64,000 bases of DNA from Paracoccus subflavus. GTDB taxonomy: Bacteria > Pseudomonadota > Alphaproteobacteria > Rhodobacterales > Rhodobacteraceae. Position 1 is the stretch's first letter, and the number at the start of each line of letters is the position of its first letter. A model generated the notes under the pieces. The model worked only from the letters and a program-made list of their open reading frames with translations. It did no database searches and had not been told where the DNA came from. Below are positions 23,705 through 31,656 of the stretch, piece by piece. The DNA is taken from assembly GCF_004310345.1 (NCBI RefSeq), contig NZ_SISK01000001.1:496001-560000 (forward strand), in the 5' to 3' direction. Made by a program: the position numbers and the translations under genes.

Positions 23705-24973
23705 TCATGCCGCCGGGCGGTCCACGGGGGGCGTCTGGCGTTCGTCCAATGCGGCCTCGACCGCGACGGTCGTGGCGCTTGGCGCGATGACGGCATAGTT
23801 GCCCTGCTCCTCGGGGGTCAGGGCGCGGCGACGCGTCGTGCGCCAGCCGGCATAGACCGTCAGAAGCGCCAGCAGCGCCAGCATATGTATCCAGAATCCG
23901 TCGGGCCCCAGCACCTCCATCAGCCAGCCGGTGATGAGCGGCCCGCCCATCGACCCGATCCCGTAGATGAATAGCAATCCCGCCGAGGCCGAGGCCATGT
24001 CCGCCTGGTCCAGATAGTCGTTGGTATAGGCCAGAAGCAGCGCATAGATCGGATTGGCGATCCCGCCCATCAGCGCCCCGGCAATCACCAAGCCCAGGAT
24101 GCCGGGCTGTGCCGCCACCACGATCACTCCTGTCGCGGTGCCGACCGCCGCAAGCAACAGCACCAGCCTGCGCCGGTCATAGCGATCGGAAATCCAGCCG
24201 ATCGGATATTGCAGCACCAGACCACCCGCATAGCTGGCCGCGACGAAAGCCGAAATCTGGGCCACCGACAGCCCGACCGCGGCCCCCCAGACCGACGACA
24301 TGCCCGACAGCGCCGCAAAAACCCCGCCCATCAGGAAGATCCCCACGCAGCCCAGCGGCGAGGCGCGGTAAAGGCGCGCAAAGCTCATCCGCTTGATGGT
24401 CTGGAAGGGCGGCGCCTGCTGGCGCGACAGAAGGATCGGCATGAAGGCCAGCGACACCATGACCGACGCGATGATGAACAGCAGGTATCCCCCCGGATCG
24501 CTGGTGTTCAACATGGCCTGTGCCGTGACGATGCCCAGCAATTGCACGATCATGTAGGCTGACAGCGTCCGGCCGCGATTCTCGTTCGTCGATCCGGCGT
24601 TCAGCCAGCTTTCGGACGTGATATAGACGCCGCAAAAGCAATAGCCGATGATCATCCGTAGCACCGTCCACCAGATCCAGTTCGGCTCGACCGCATAAAG
24701 CACCAGGACGGACGAGATCATCGAGCCCAGGGCGGCGAAGACCCGGACATGGCCCACGTTCTTGATCAGGCGCGGCACGGTCAGGCTGCCCAGCAGAAAG
24801 CCCGCGAAATAGCCCGACATGACCACGGACATCTGCAGGGTCGGAATCCCTTCCAGCCCGCCGCGAATGCCCAGCAGCGTGCCCTGCATCCCGTTGCCAA
24901 CCATCAGCAGCAGGATGCCCAGGAACAGGGGCCATGTGCTTCGCAAAACGGAAATCATCGCAGTTTGTCTCAT
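23705..24973 (-). CDS. MFS transporter
   Basis: The 422-residue protein has about 12 membrane helices. The loop 2-3 motif is FLLGSLTVPRLIKNVGHVRV, and GWISDRYDRRRLVLLLA repeats it in the second half. The fold resembles the YfkF/YcaD-like family of small-molecule exporters or importers. The C-terminal tail is soluble. It lies between queA and lpdA on the same strand with short gaps, but no metabolic link is evident. Start could also be ATG 24958. The substrate is unknown. Confidence 0.85.
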   Translation of the reverse strand: MRQTAMISVLRSTWPLFLGILLLMVGNGMQGTLLGIRGGLEGIPTLQMSVVMSGYFAGFLLGSLTVPRLIKNVGHVRVFAALGSMISSVLVLYAVEPNWIWWTVLRMIIGYCFCGVYITSESWLNAGSTNENRGRTLSAYMIVQLLGIVTAQAMLNTSDPGGYLLFIIASVMVSLAFMPILLSRQQAPPFQTIKRMSFARLYRASPLGCVGIFLMGGVFAALSGMSSVWGAAVGLSVAQISAFVAASYAGGLVLQYPIGWISDRYDRRRLVLLLAAVGTATGVIVVAAQPGILGLVIAGALMGGIANPIYALLLAYTNDYLDQADMASASAGLLFIYGIGSMGGPLITGWLMEVLGPDGFWIHMLALLALLTVYAGWRTTRRRALTPEEQGNYAVIAPSATTVAVEAALDERQTPPVDRPAA

Positions 24974-25035
24974 GTCAGGCGGGAACGCCCCGGTTGTGGC
25001 CGATCCGGGCAGGAACGGCTATCGGGAAACCGACC

Positions 25036-26082
25036 TCAGGGGATCAGCAGCGACGCATCGCCATAGCTGAAGAACCGATAGTTCTGCCGGACGGCATGGT
25101 CATAGATGGCGCGGATGCGGTCCTGCCCCATCAGCGCCGACACCAGCATCAGCAGCGTCGATTTCGGCAGGTGGAAATTGGTCATCAGCCCGTCGGTCAC
25201 GCGAAAGCGATAGCCCGGATAGATGAAGATGTCGGTGGTTCCCCGGAACGGCTGCATCCGCCCGTCCGGGCCGGCCGCCGATTCGATCAGGCGCAGCGCC
25301 GTGGTGCCAACCGGGATGATGCGCCGCCCCTGGGCCCGCGCGCGGTTAATGGCCTCGGCGGCGTCTTGGCCGACCTCGCCCCATTCGGCATGCATCCGGT
25401 GGGTGGTCACGTCCTCGACCTTGACGGGCAGAAAGGTGCCGGCGCCCACATGCAGGGTGACATGGACGAATTCGATCCCCATCGCAGCCAGCCGGCCCAG
25501 CAGGGCGGCGTCGAAATGCAGGCTGGCGGTCGGTGCCGCGACCGCGCCCTTTCGTTTCGCCCAGACGGTCTGGTAATCCTGGTGGTCCTGTGCGTCCGGC
25601 GGTCGCAGTGCGGCGATATAGGGCGGCAGCGGCATCGCCCCCACCTGCGCCAGCGCGGCATCGAAGGCGTCGCCCTGGGCATCGAAACGCAGGCATACCT
25701 CGCCCCCGGCGATCGAGACGACCTCGGCCGACAAGGCGTCGCCGAACCGGATCGCCTCTCCTGCCCGCAGCTTTCGCAGGGGTTTGGCCAAGGCCCGCCA
25801 GCCGTCGGGGACGGGCTCCAGCAGCGTGACCTCGATTGCAGCGGTGGCATCGCCCTGCGGCGTGGCACGGGTGCGGCTGCCCCGGAGACGTGCGGGAATG
25901 ACCTTGGTGTCGTTCAACACCAGAACGTCGCCTGCCCGCAGGATGCCCGGCAGGTCGGATACCCGCCGGTCGGCGATCCCCTCTCCTTCGGCCAGCAGCA
26001 GGCGCGCAGCCGTGCGGGGGCGGGCGGGCCGCGTGGCGATCAGCGCGGGCGGCAGGTCGAAATCGAAATCGGTCAGCTTCAT
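25036..26082 (-). CDS. queA: S-adenosylmethionine:tRNA ribosyltransferase-isomerase
   Basis: The 348-residue enzyme adds the ribosyl part of SAM to preQ1 in tRNA, making epoxyqueuosine. The N-terminus [20 protein letters not shown], the segment [20 protein letters not shown] and the C-terminal [17 protein letters not shown] are diagnostic. ATG 26082 gives the normal length. The neighbouring bfd gene is divergent. Confidence 0.96.
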   Translation of the reverse strand: MKLTDFDFDLPPALIATRPARPRTAARLLLAEGEGIADRRVSDLPGILRAGDVLVLNDTKVIPARLRGSRTRATPQGDATAAIEVTLLEPVPDGWRALAKPLRKLRAGEAIRFGDALSAEVVSIAGGEVCLRFDAQGDAFDAALAQVGAMPLPPYIAALRPPDAQDHQDYQTVWAKRKGAVAAPTASLHFDAALLGRLAAMGIEFVHVTLHVGAGTFLPVKVEDVTTHRMHAEWGEVGQDAAEAINRARAQGRRIIPVGTTALRLIESAAGPDGRMQPFRGTTDIFIYPGYRFRVTDGLMTNFHLPKSTLLMLVSALMGQDRIRAIYDHAVRQNYRFFSYGDASLLIP

Positions 26083-26201
26083 GGCCGCGCTTCTGCGTCC
26101 GCCTGTCCTTCTGGTCAAGACGCCGCCGGCATCTTAGCAAAAAAGTCGGCTTTACTTTCCTGACAGATTCGCTAGCTTTCCGGCGAACCAGGAGCCCTGC
26201 G

Positions 26202-26495
26202 ATGATCGTTTGCCATTGCACGCAAATTTCGGACCACGATATCCGGGCGGCCATCGACTGGATGCGCGCCGCCGATCCCCAGACGATCATCACGCCGGGC
26301 AAGATCTACCACGCGCTTGGCCGACGCGCGGATTGCGGCGGATGCATGCCGCTCTTTCTGGACACCATGCGCGACTGCGATAATCTGGGCGTAGCCCCGC
26401 CGATTTTGCGGGTGAAATCAGGTATTGCAAAGGATATGCACCATGAAGGGCGACGCAAAGGTCATCGAGTATCTGAACGCAGCGCTGCGGTCTGA
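26202..26495 (+). CDS. bfd: Bacterioferritin-associated ferredoxin, extended C-terminus
   Basis: Bfd reduces bacterioferritin to release iron. The [2Fe-2S] ligands are Cys4 and Cys6 ([10 protein letters not shown]) and Cys45 and Cys48 (DCGGC). Most Bfds have about 60-70 residues; this one has 97. The last 18 codons lie inside the start of bfr, an overlap of 53 bases, and this basic tail ([15 protein letters not shown]) does not look conserved. bfr has its own ribosome site inside bfd. Confidence 0.9.
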   Translation: MIVCHCTQISDHDIRAAIDWMRAADPQTIITPGKIYHALGRRADCGGCMPLFLDTMRDCDNLGVAPPILRVKSGIAKDMHHEGRRKGHRVSERSAAV

Positions 26496-26928
26496 ACTGA
26501 CTGCGGTCAGCCAGTACTGGCTTCATTACCGGCTGCAGGAAGACTGGGGCTTTGGGCGCATCGCTGACAAGTCGCGCGAAGAATCCATCGAAGAGATGCA
26601 TCACGCAGACCGCCTGATCCAGCGAATCATCTTTCTGGAAGGGCATCCCAACCTGCAAAAGCTGGACCCGCTGCGGATCGGGCAGACTCTGCGCGAAACG
26701 CTGGATGCCGATCTTGCCGCCGAACACGAGGCGCGGACTCTGTACCTGGAGGCGCGCGAATACTGTTCCAGCATCAATGACCAAGTGTCCAAGTCCTTGT
26801 TCGACGACCTGATCAAGGACGAGGAAGGTCATATCGACTTTCTGGAAACGCAGATCCATCTCTACGAGACCATCGGCGCCCAGAACTATGGCCACCTCAA
26901 TGCCAAGCCCGCCGACAAGGCGGAATAG
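26443..26928 (+). CDS. bfr: Bacterioferritin
   Basis: The 161-residue iron-storage protein forms a 24-mer cage. All ferroxidase ligands are visible: Glu18, Glu51, His54, Glu94, Glu127 and His130. Met52, the haem axial ligand, is in [11 protein letters not shown] 26443 ([12 protein letters not shown]) follows AAAGGAT. It overlaps bfd by 53 bases and converges on gph. Confidence 0.96.
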   Translation: MKGDAKVIEYLNAALRSELTAVSQYWLHYRLQEDWGFGRIADKSREESIEEMHHADRLIQRIIFLEGHPNLQKLDPLRIGQTLRETLDADLAAEHEARTLYLEAREYCSSINDQVSKSLFDDLIKDEEGHIDFLETQIHLYETIGAQNYGHLNAKPADKAE

Positions 26929-26937
26929 GACGAGGGG

Positions 26938-27612
26938 CTATCCCAGCCAGTCCCGCGCCAGGTCGGGCAATTCGTCGAAATGCCCGATCAGGGCATCCGG
27001 GGCCAGGCGGGAAATCGCCTCGCCCTCGGGTCCGAAGGACACCAATGCGACCCGGACCCCGGCCGCCGCGGCCGTCTTGCGGTCGGTTTCGGTATCACCG
27101 ACCAGAAAGGATGCGGCGACATCGCCCCCCGCACGTTCGACTGCTGCGCGATAGGGGCGCGGATCGGGCTTGCGCACCGGCAGCGTATCGGCGGCGACCA
27201 GCGCGGCAAAACGGTTCCTGACCCCCAGGGCGGTCAGCAGCGTCTCGGCAAGACCTTGGGGCTTGTTGGTGCAGACGGTCATGATGTGCCCATCGGCCAG
27301 CAGCCGGTCCAGCGCATCCTCGACCCCCGGATACAGGCGGGTATGGACGGCGATATTGCGGCCATAGTAATCCAGCAGGCGGGGGTAATCCTCGTCCTCG
27401 GCCCCCGGCGGCAGCAGCAGATCGCCTCCCATCCGGCCATAGCCCGCGCGCAACATCGCCCGCCCGCCGTGGAACGCCGTCAAGGCATCCACCGTCGGGT
27501 CCAGCGCCACGTCGATGCCGCGCGCCGCAAAGCAGGCGTTTGCCGCGGCGATCAGGTCGGCCGATGTGTCCGCCAACGTGCCGTCCAGGTCAAAGACCAC
27601 CGTTCCCGCCAT
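26938..27612 (-). CDS. gph: Phosphoglycolate phosphatase
   Basis: The 224-residue HAD-family phosphatase removes phosphate from 2-phosphoglycolate formed in DNA repair or photorespiration. The nucleophile motif VVFDLDGTLADTSADL gives Asp8 and Asp10. Motif II is MTVCTNKPQGLAETLL, and motif III/IV is SFLVGDTETDRKTAAAAGV. The start is taken at ATG 27612. It is divergent from glmU. Confidence 0.9.
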   Translation of the reverse strand: MAGTVVFDLDGTLADTSADLIAAANACFAARGIDVALDPTVDALTAFHGGRAMLRAGYGRMGGDLLLPPGAEDEDYPRLLDYYGRNIAVHTRLYPGVEDALDRLLADGHIMTVCTNKPQGLAETLLTALGVRNRFAALVAADTLPVRKPDPRPYRAAVERAGGDVAASFLVGDTETDRKTAAAAGVRVALVSFGPEGEAISRLAPDALIGHFDELPDLARDWLG

Positions 27613-27734
27613 GCCTGCCCCTTTTCGTTTTCGCAACGATCCGACACCAAAGGTGAACGCGCAGGGCTTTTCCCTGCGCCCTGCCCCGATTAGAACGCCA
27701 GGCAGGAAATGAAAACAGGCGACAAGGGGCGGGC

Positions 27735-29078
27735 ATGTCCGACAAACCGGTGGCGATCGTGGTTCTGGCGGCCGGCCAGGGCAGCCGGATGCAATCCGAC
27801 CTTCCCAAGGTGCTGCACCGGCTGGGGGGCGTCCCGCTGGTCGGCCATGCCCTGGCCGTGGCGCGCACGCTGGAACCCGAACAGGTCATCGTGGTCGCGG
27901 GCCACGGCGCCCATCATGTGACCCGTGCCGTGGGCAGGATCGATCCCGACGCGCGGATCGTGCTGCAGCCCGAACAGCTTGGCACCGGCCATGCGGTCCG
28001 TCAGGCGCTGCCGGAACTGGAGGGATTCGAGGGGAAAGTGATCGTCCTGTACGGCGACACCCCCTTTATCAGCGAGGAAACCCTGGCCGCCCTGGCCGCC
28101 CATCCCGCCGATCTGGTGGTGCTGGGCTTCGAGGCCGAGGATCCGGGCCGTTATGGCCGTCTGATCGTCAGCGCGCGCGGCCTTGAACGCATTGTGGAGT
28201 ACAAGGACGCCGATGCGGCGACCCGCAACATCGCGCTGTGCAACTCGGGGGTGATGGCGCTCGAGGCCGCGTTGCTGCGGCAACTGATCGTGCGGCTGGG
28301 CAACGACAACGCCTCGGGCGAATATTACCTGACCGACCTCGTGGCCCTTGCACGGGCCGAAGGGCGCCGCGCCGATGTCGTGACCTGTGACGAATCGGAA
28401 ACCCTTGGCATCAACACCCGTGCCGAACTGGCCTCGGCCGAGGCGGTCTTTCAGGACCGGGCCCGCCGGCAGGCCCTGGAAAACGGCGTGACCCTGTGCG
28501 ATCCGGCAACCGTCTGGTTCGCCCTGGACACGGTGATCGGCCGCGATGCGGTGATCGGCCAGAACGTCATCTTTGGCCCCGGCGTGACGGTGGAATCCGG
28601 TGCCGAGATCCTGCCCTTCTGTCATCTGGAAGGCTGCCATGTCTCGGCGGGGGCGACCGTCGGGCCGTTCGCGCGGCTGCGTCCCGGCGCCGAACTGGGC
28701 AGCGACGTTCACGTCGGCAACTTCGTGGAAATCAAGAATGCCGTGCTGGACGAAGGCGTCAAGGTCGGCCACCTGACCTATCTGGGCGATGCCCATGTGG
28801 GCGAACACACCAATATCGGCGCCGGCACCATCACCTGCAACTACGACGGCGTGATGAAGCACCGGACCGAGATCGGCGCCCGTGCCTTTATCGGCAGCGA
28901 CACCATGCTGGTGGCCCCGGTGCGCGTCGGCGACGACGCCATGACCGGATCGGGCTCTGTCGTCACCCTGGACGTGCCCGACGGCGCACTTGCGCTGGGC
29001 CGGGCGCGTCAGGACAACAAGCCCGGCCTTGCCCTCCGCCTGATGGCGGCCTTGCGCGCGAAAAAGGAGGCACGCTGA
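27735..29078 (+). CDS. glmU: Bifunctional N-acetylglucosamine-1-phosphate uridyltransferase / glucosamine-1-phosphate acetyltransferase
   Basis: This 447-residue enzyme makes UDP-GlcNAc for the wall and LPS. The N-terminal pyrophosphorylase has VVLAAGQGSRMQSDLPKVLH (about 8-27). From about 245 a left-handed beta-helix with hexapeptide repeats follows, and TNIGAGTITCNYDGVMKHRT carries the acetyltransferase residues. The stop overlaps the glmS start (TGATG), giving a glmU-glmS operon for consecutive steps. Confidence 0.97.
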   Translation: MSDKPVAIVVLAAGQGSRMQSDLPKVLHRLGGVPLVGHALAVARTLEPEQVIVVAGHGAHHVTRAVGRIDPDARIVLQPEQLGTGHAVRQALPELEGFEGKVIVLYGDTPFISEETLAALAAHPADLVVLGFEAEDPGRYGRLIVSARGLERIVEYKDADAATRNIALCNSGVMALEAALLRQLIVRLGNDNASGEYYLTDLVALARAEGRRADVVTCDESETLGINTRAELASAEAVFQDRARRQALENGVTLCDPATVWFALDTVIGRDAVIGQNVIFGPGVTVESGAEILPFCHLEGCHVSAGATVGPFARLRPGAELGSDVHVGNFVEIKNAVLDEGVKVGHLTYLGDAHVGEHTNIGAGTITCNYDGVMKHRTEIGARAFIGSDTMLVAPVRVGDDAMTGSGSVVTLDVPDGALALGRARQDNKPGLALRLMAALRAKKEAR

Positions 29079-30895
29079 TGTGCGGCATTATCGGAATCCT
29101 CGGCTCTCACGAGGTATCGCCGCAACTGGTCGACGCGTTGCGTCGGCTGGAATACCGGGGCTATGACAGCGCGGGGGTGGCCACAGTCGATGCCGGCGGC
29201 CGGCTGGACCGGCGTCGCGCGGTGGGCAAGCTGGTCAACCTGTCCGACCGGCTGGTCCATGATCCCCTGCCCGGCCACATCGGCATCGGCCATACCCGCT
29301 GGGCCACCCATGGCGCCGCGACCGAGGTGAACGCCCACCCCCACCAGTCGGGCCGCGTGGCGGTGGTCCACAACGGCATCATCGAGAATTTCCGCGACCT
29401 GCGCGCCGAGCTGGCCGAACACGGCATCCAGCCGCAATCCCAGACCGACACCGAAACCGTGGCGCTGCTGACTGCGCATCACATGGACGCGGGCCTGTCC
29501 CCGGTCGATGCCGCCCGCAAGACGCTGGCCCGGCTCAACGGCGCCTTTGCCCTGGCATTCCTGTTTGAGGGCGAGCACGATCTGATGGTTGCCGCGCGAA
29601 AGGGCAGTCCCCTGGCCATCGGCCATGGCACGGGCGAGATGTTTTTGGGGTCCGACGCCGTGGCGCTTGCGCCCTTTACCGACCGGATCACCTATCTGGA
29701 GGACGGCGACCACGCCGTCCTGACCCGCGCGGGCGTGCAGGTCTTTGACGCCGATGGCAACCAGACCCATCGGGCCGAGGCGCGGATCGACACCGGTTCG
29801 ACCGCCATCGACAAGGGCGGCTATCGCCATTTCATGGCCAAAGAGATCGCCGAACAGCCGGTGGTGATCGGGGATGTTCTGAACCATTACATCAAGAACG
29901 ACCGGATCGTGTTGCCGGACGGCCTGGATTTCAGGGACGTGGACCGCCTGTCGCTAGTCGGCTGCGGCACGGCGCATCTGGCGGGCCATGTGGCGAAATA
30001 CTGGTTCGAACAGTTGGCGGGCCTGCCCTGCGACATCGACGTGGCGTCCGAGTTCCGGTATCGCGAACCGCCCTTGTCGCCCCGAAGCTGGTTCATCGCC
30101 GTCAGCCAGTCGGGCGAGACGGCCGACACCCTGGCGGCGCTGCATTACGCGCGCGGACGGATTGCGCGCACGGTGGGACTGGTGAATGTCGGCACATCGG
30201 CGATCGCGCGCGATGCCGACATCGCCCTGCCCACCCTTGCGGGGATCGAGGTCAGCGTTGCATCCTCCAAGGCGTTTACCTGCCAGTTGACGGTGCTGGC
30301 GATCCTGGCGCTGAAGGCGGCCCATGACCGGGGGCGCCTTGACGACGACGCGCTTGGCCGCCATCTGGAAGACCTGCGCAGCATTCCCGGCCTGATGCAG
30401 CAGGCGCTGAACCTGTCAGACGATTGCCGGACGCTGTCGGAATGGCTGTCGCAGGCCCGCGACGTGCTGTTTTTGGGCCGGGGCGCGCTGTATCCGGTGG
30501 CCCTGGAAGGGGCGCTGAAGCTCAAGGAACTCAGCTATATCCATGCCGAGGGTTATGCGTCGGGCGAACTCAAGCACGGCCCGATCGCGCTGATCGACCG
30601 GGACGTGCCGGTGATCGTGCTGGCGCCGCATGACGCGCTGTTCGAAAAGACCGTATCGAACATGCAGGAGGTGATGGCCCGTCACGGCCCGATCCTGCTG
30701 TTGTCTGACGACGCGGGATTGGCCTCGGCCAGCCACGGGACGCAGGCGGTGCTGCGGATGCCGTCGGGCGGCGGCGCGTTCCAGCCGATCCTGTATGCGA
30801 TCCCGATGCAGTATCTGGCCTATCACACGGCCGTCGCCAAGGGCACCGACGTGGACCAGCCCCGCAATCTGGCGAAATCGGTCACGGTGGAATAA
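29078..30895 (+). CDS. glmS: Glutamine--fructose-6-phosphate aminotransferase (isomerizing)
   Basis: The 605-residue enzyme makes glucosamine-6-phosphate, the first step of amino-sugar synthesis. Cys2 of MCGIIGILG is the glutamine amidotransferase nucleophile. GHTRWATHGA follows near 70. Two SIS domains lie at about 285-425 and 455-595, with AVSQSGETADTLAAL and ELSYIHAEGYASGELKHGPI. The terminal AKSVTVE is conserved. I see no glmS ribozyme before it, and the leader is only the glmU overlap. Confidence 0.97.
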   Translation: MCGIIGILGSHEVSPQLVDALRRLEYRGYDSAGVATVDAGGRLDRRRAVGKLVNLSDRLVHDPLPGHIGIGHTRWATHGAATEVNAHPHQSGRVAVVHNGIIENFRDLRAELAEHGIQPQSQTDTETVALLTAHHMDAGLSPVDAARKTLARLNGAFALAFLFEGEHDLMVAARKGSPLAIGHGTGEMFLGSDAVALAPFTDRITYLEDGDHAVLTRAGVQVFDADGNQTHRAEARIDTGSTAIDKGGYRHFMAKEIAEQPVVIGDVLNHYIKNDRIVLPDGLDFRDVDRLSLVGCGTAHLAGHVAKYWFEQLAGLPCDIDVASEFRYREPPLSPRSWFIAVSQSGETADTLAALHYARGRIARTVGLVNVGTSAIARDADIALPTLAGIEVSVASSKAFTCQLTVLAILALKAAHDRGRLDDDALGRHLEDLRSIPGLMQQALNLSDDCRTLSEWLSQARDVLFLGRGALYPVALEGALKLKELSYIHAEGYASGELKHGPIALIDRDVPVIVLAPHDALFEKTVSNMQEVMARHGPILLLSDDAGLASASHGTQAVLRMPSGGGAFQPILYAIPMQYLAYHTAVAKGTDVDQPRNLAKSVTVE

Positions 30896-30899
30896 GAAA

Positions 30900-30924
30900 G
30901 GCGCGCGGGCAGCCCCCGCACGCC
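30900..30924. terminator. Hairpin between convergent glmS and ribH
   Basis: GGCG-c-GCGGG pairs with CCCGC-a-CGCC around a 5-base loop, with one mismatch. Placed in the 36-base gap between convergent stops, it probably serves both genes, though T-runs are lacking. Confidence 0.5.
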
Positions 30925-30931
30925 CATACCG

Positions 30932-31405
30932 TCAGGCAACGCTGGCGCGGCCCTCGGCGGCAATGCGCGCATCCAGTTCCAGAACCTGATGCACGGCATT
31001 CGCCGCCTCGGCCCCTTTCTTGACGAAGTGGTCGCGGTAGAAGCCGGTCAGCAGGTCCGTTTCCTGGTAATTGTGCGGCGTCAGCGAAACCGAAAAACAC
31101 GGCACGCCGGTTTCCAGCCCGACGGTCATCAGGCCGTTCACGACGGCGCCCGCCACGAAGTCATGGCGATAGATGCCGCCATCGACGACCAGCGCGGCGG
31201 CGACCACGGCGTCAAATTTGCCGGTCTGGGCCAGCTTCTTGGCCAGCAGCGGCATCTCGAACGCGCCGGGAACGTCATAGGCCACCACCTCGGCACCGGG
31301 CATGAGCTTCTTCTGTTCGGCCAGAAAGCCTTCGTGGGCACGGTCAACGACATCGGAATGCCAGCGGGCCTTGATGAATGCGATACGGGGGGTCTTGTGG
31401 GTCAT
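30932..31405 (-). CDS. ribH: 6,7-dimethyl-8-ribityllumazine synthase (RibH2-like)
   Basis: The 157-residue enzyme condenses the pyrimidine and butanone phosphate precursors in riboflavin synthesis. The segment AALVVDGGIYRHDFVAGAVV and ETGVPCFSVSLTPHNYQE resemble the RibH2 type known from Brucella, not the classical GxVIRGxTxH form. It lies away from other rib genes. An FMN riboswitch sits 79 bases upstream, so it is probably shut off by FMN. Confidence 0.92.
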   Translation of the reverse strand: MTHKTPRIAFIKARWHSDVVDRAHEGFLAEQKKLMPGAEVVAYDVPGAFEMPLLAKKLAQTGKFDAVVAAALVVDGGIYRHDFVAGAVVNGLMTVGLETGVPCFSVSLTPHNYQETDLLTGFYRDHFVKKGAEAANAVHQVLELDARIAAEGRASVA

Positions 31406-31483
31406 CTTTCAGGAACCTTACGTTAGCTTGCGTACGGTCCCAGGACACGAGCCATGACCGCCCTTGGGAAAGGACGCGGCCAC

Positions 31484-31608
31484 GGTTCTCTTTCATCCAG
31501 ACTATACTGTCGGCCCCGGAGTTTCACCGGATCTGCTGACCCCTTCGTTTCCGAAGGGCGCTCGCGGGCTGTGACCGCCGGTGGGGAATTGCACCCCGCC
31601 CTGAGAAC
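31484..31608 (-). promoter_or_regulatory. FMN riboswitch (RFN element)
   Basis: On the minus strand the element runs from GTTCTCAGGGCGGGGTGC through ATTCCCCACCGGCGGT, GTCAGCAGATCCGGTGAAAC and GCCGACAGTATAGTCTGGAT to GAAAGAGAACC. These are the conserved blocks of the RFN aptamer, and GTTCTC/GAGAAC closes P1. It controls ribH, whose start is 79 bases further on. Confidence 0.95.
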
Positions 31609-31656
31609 ATTCCATAAATAACAGTCAAGGCCGCGTTCGCCAAGGGGGCTTTGGAA

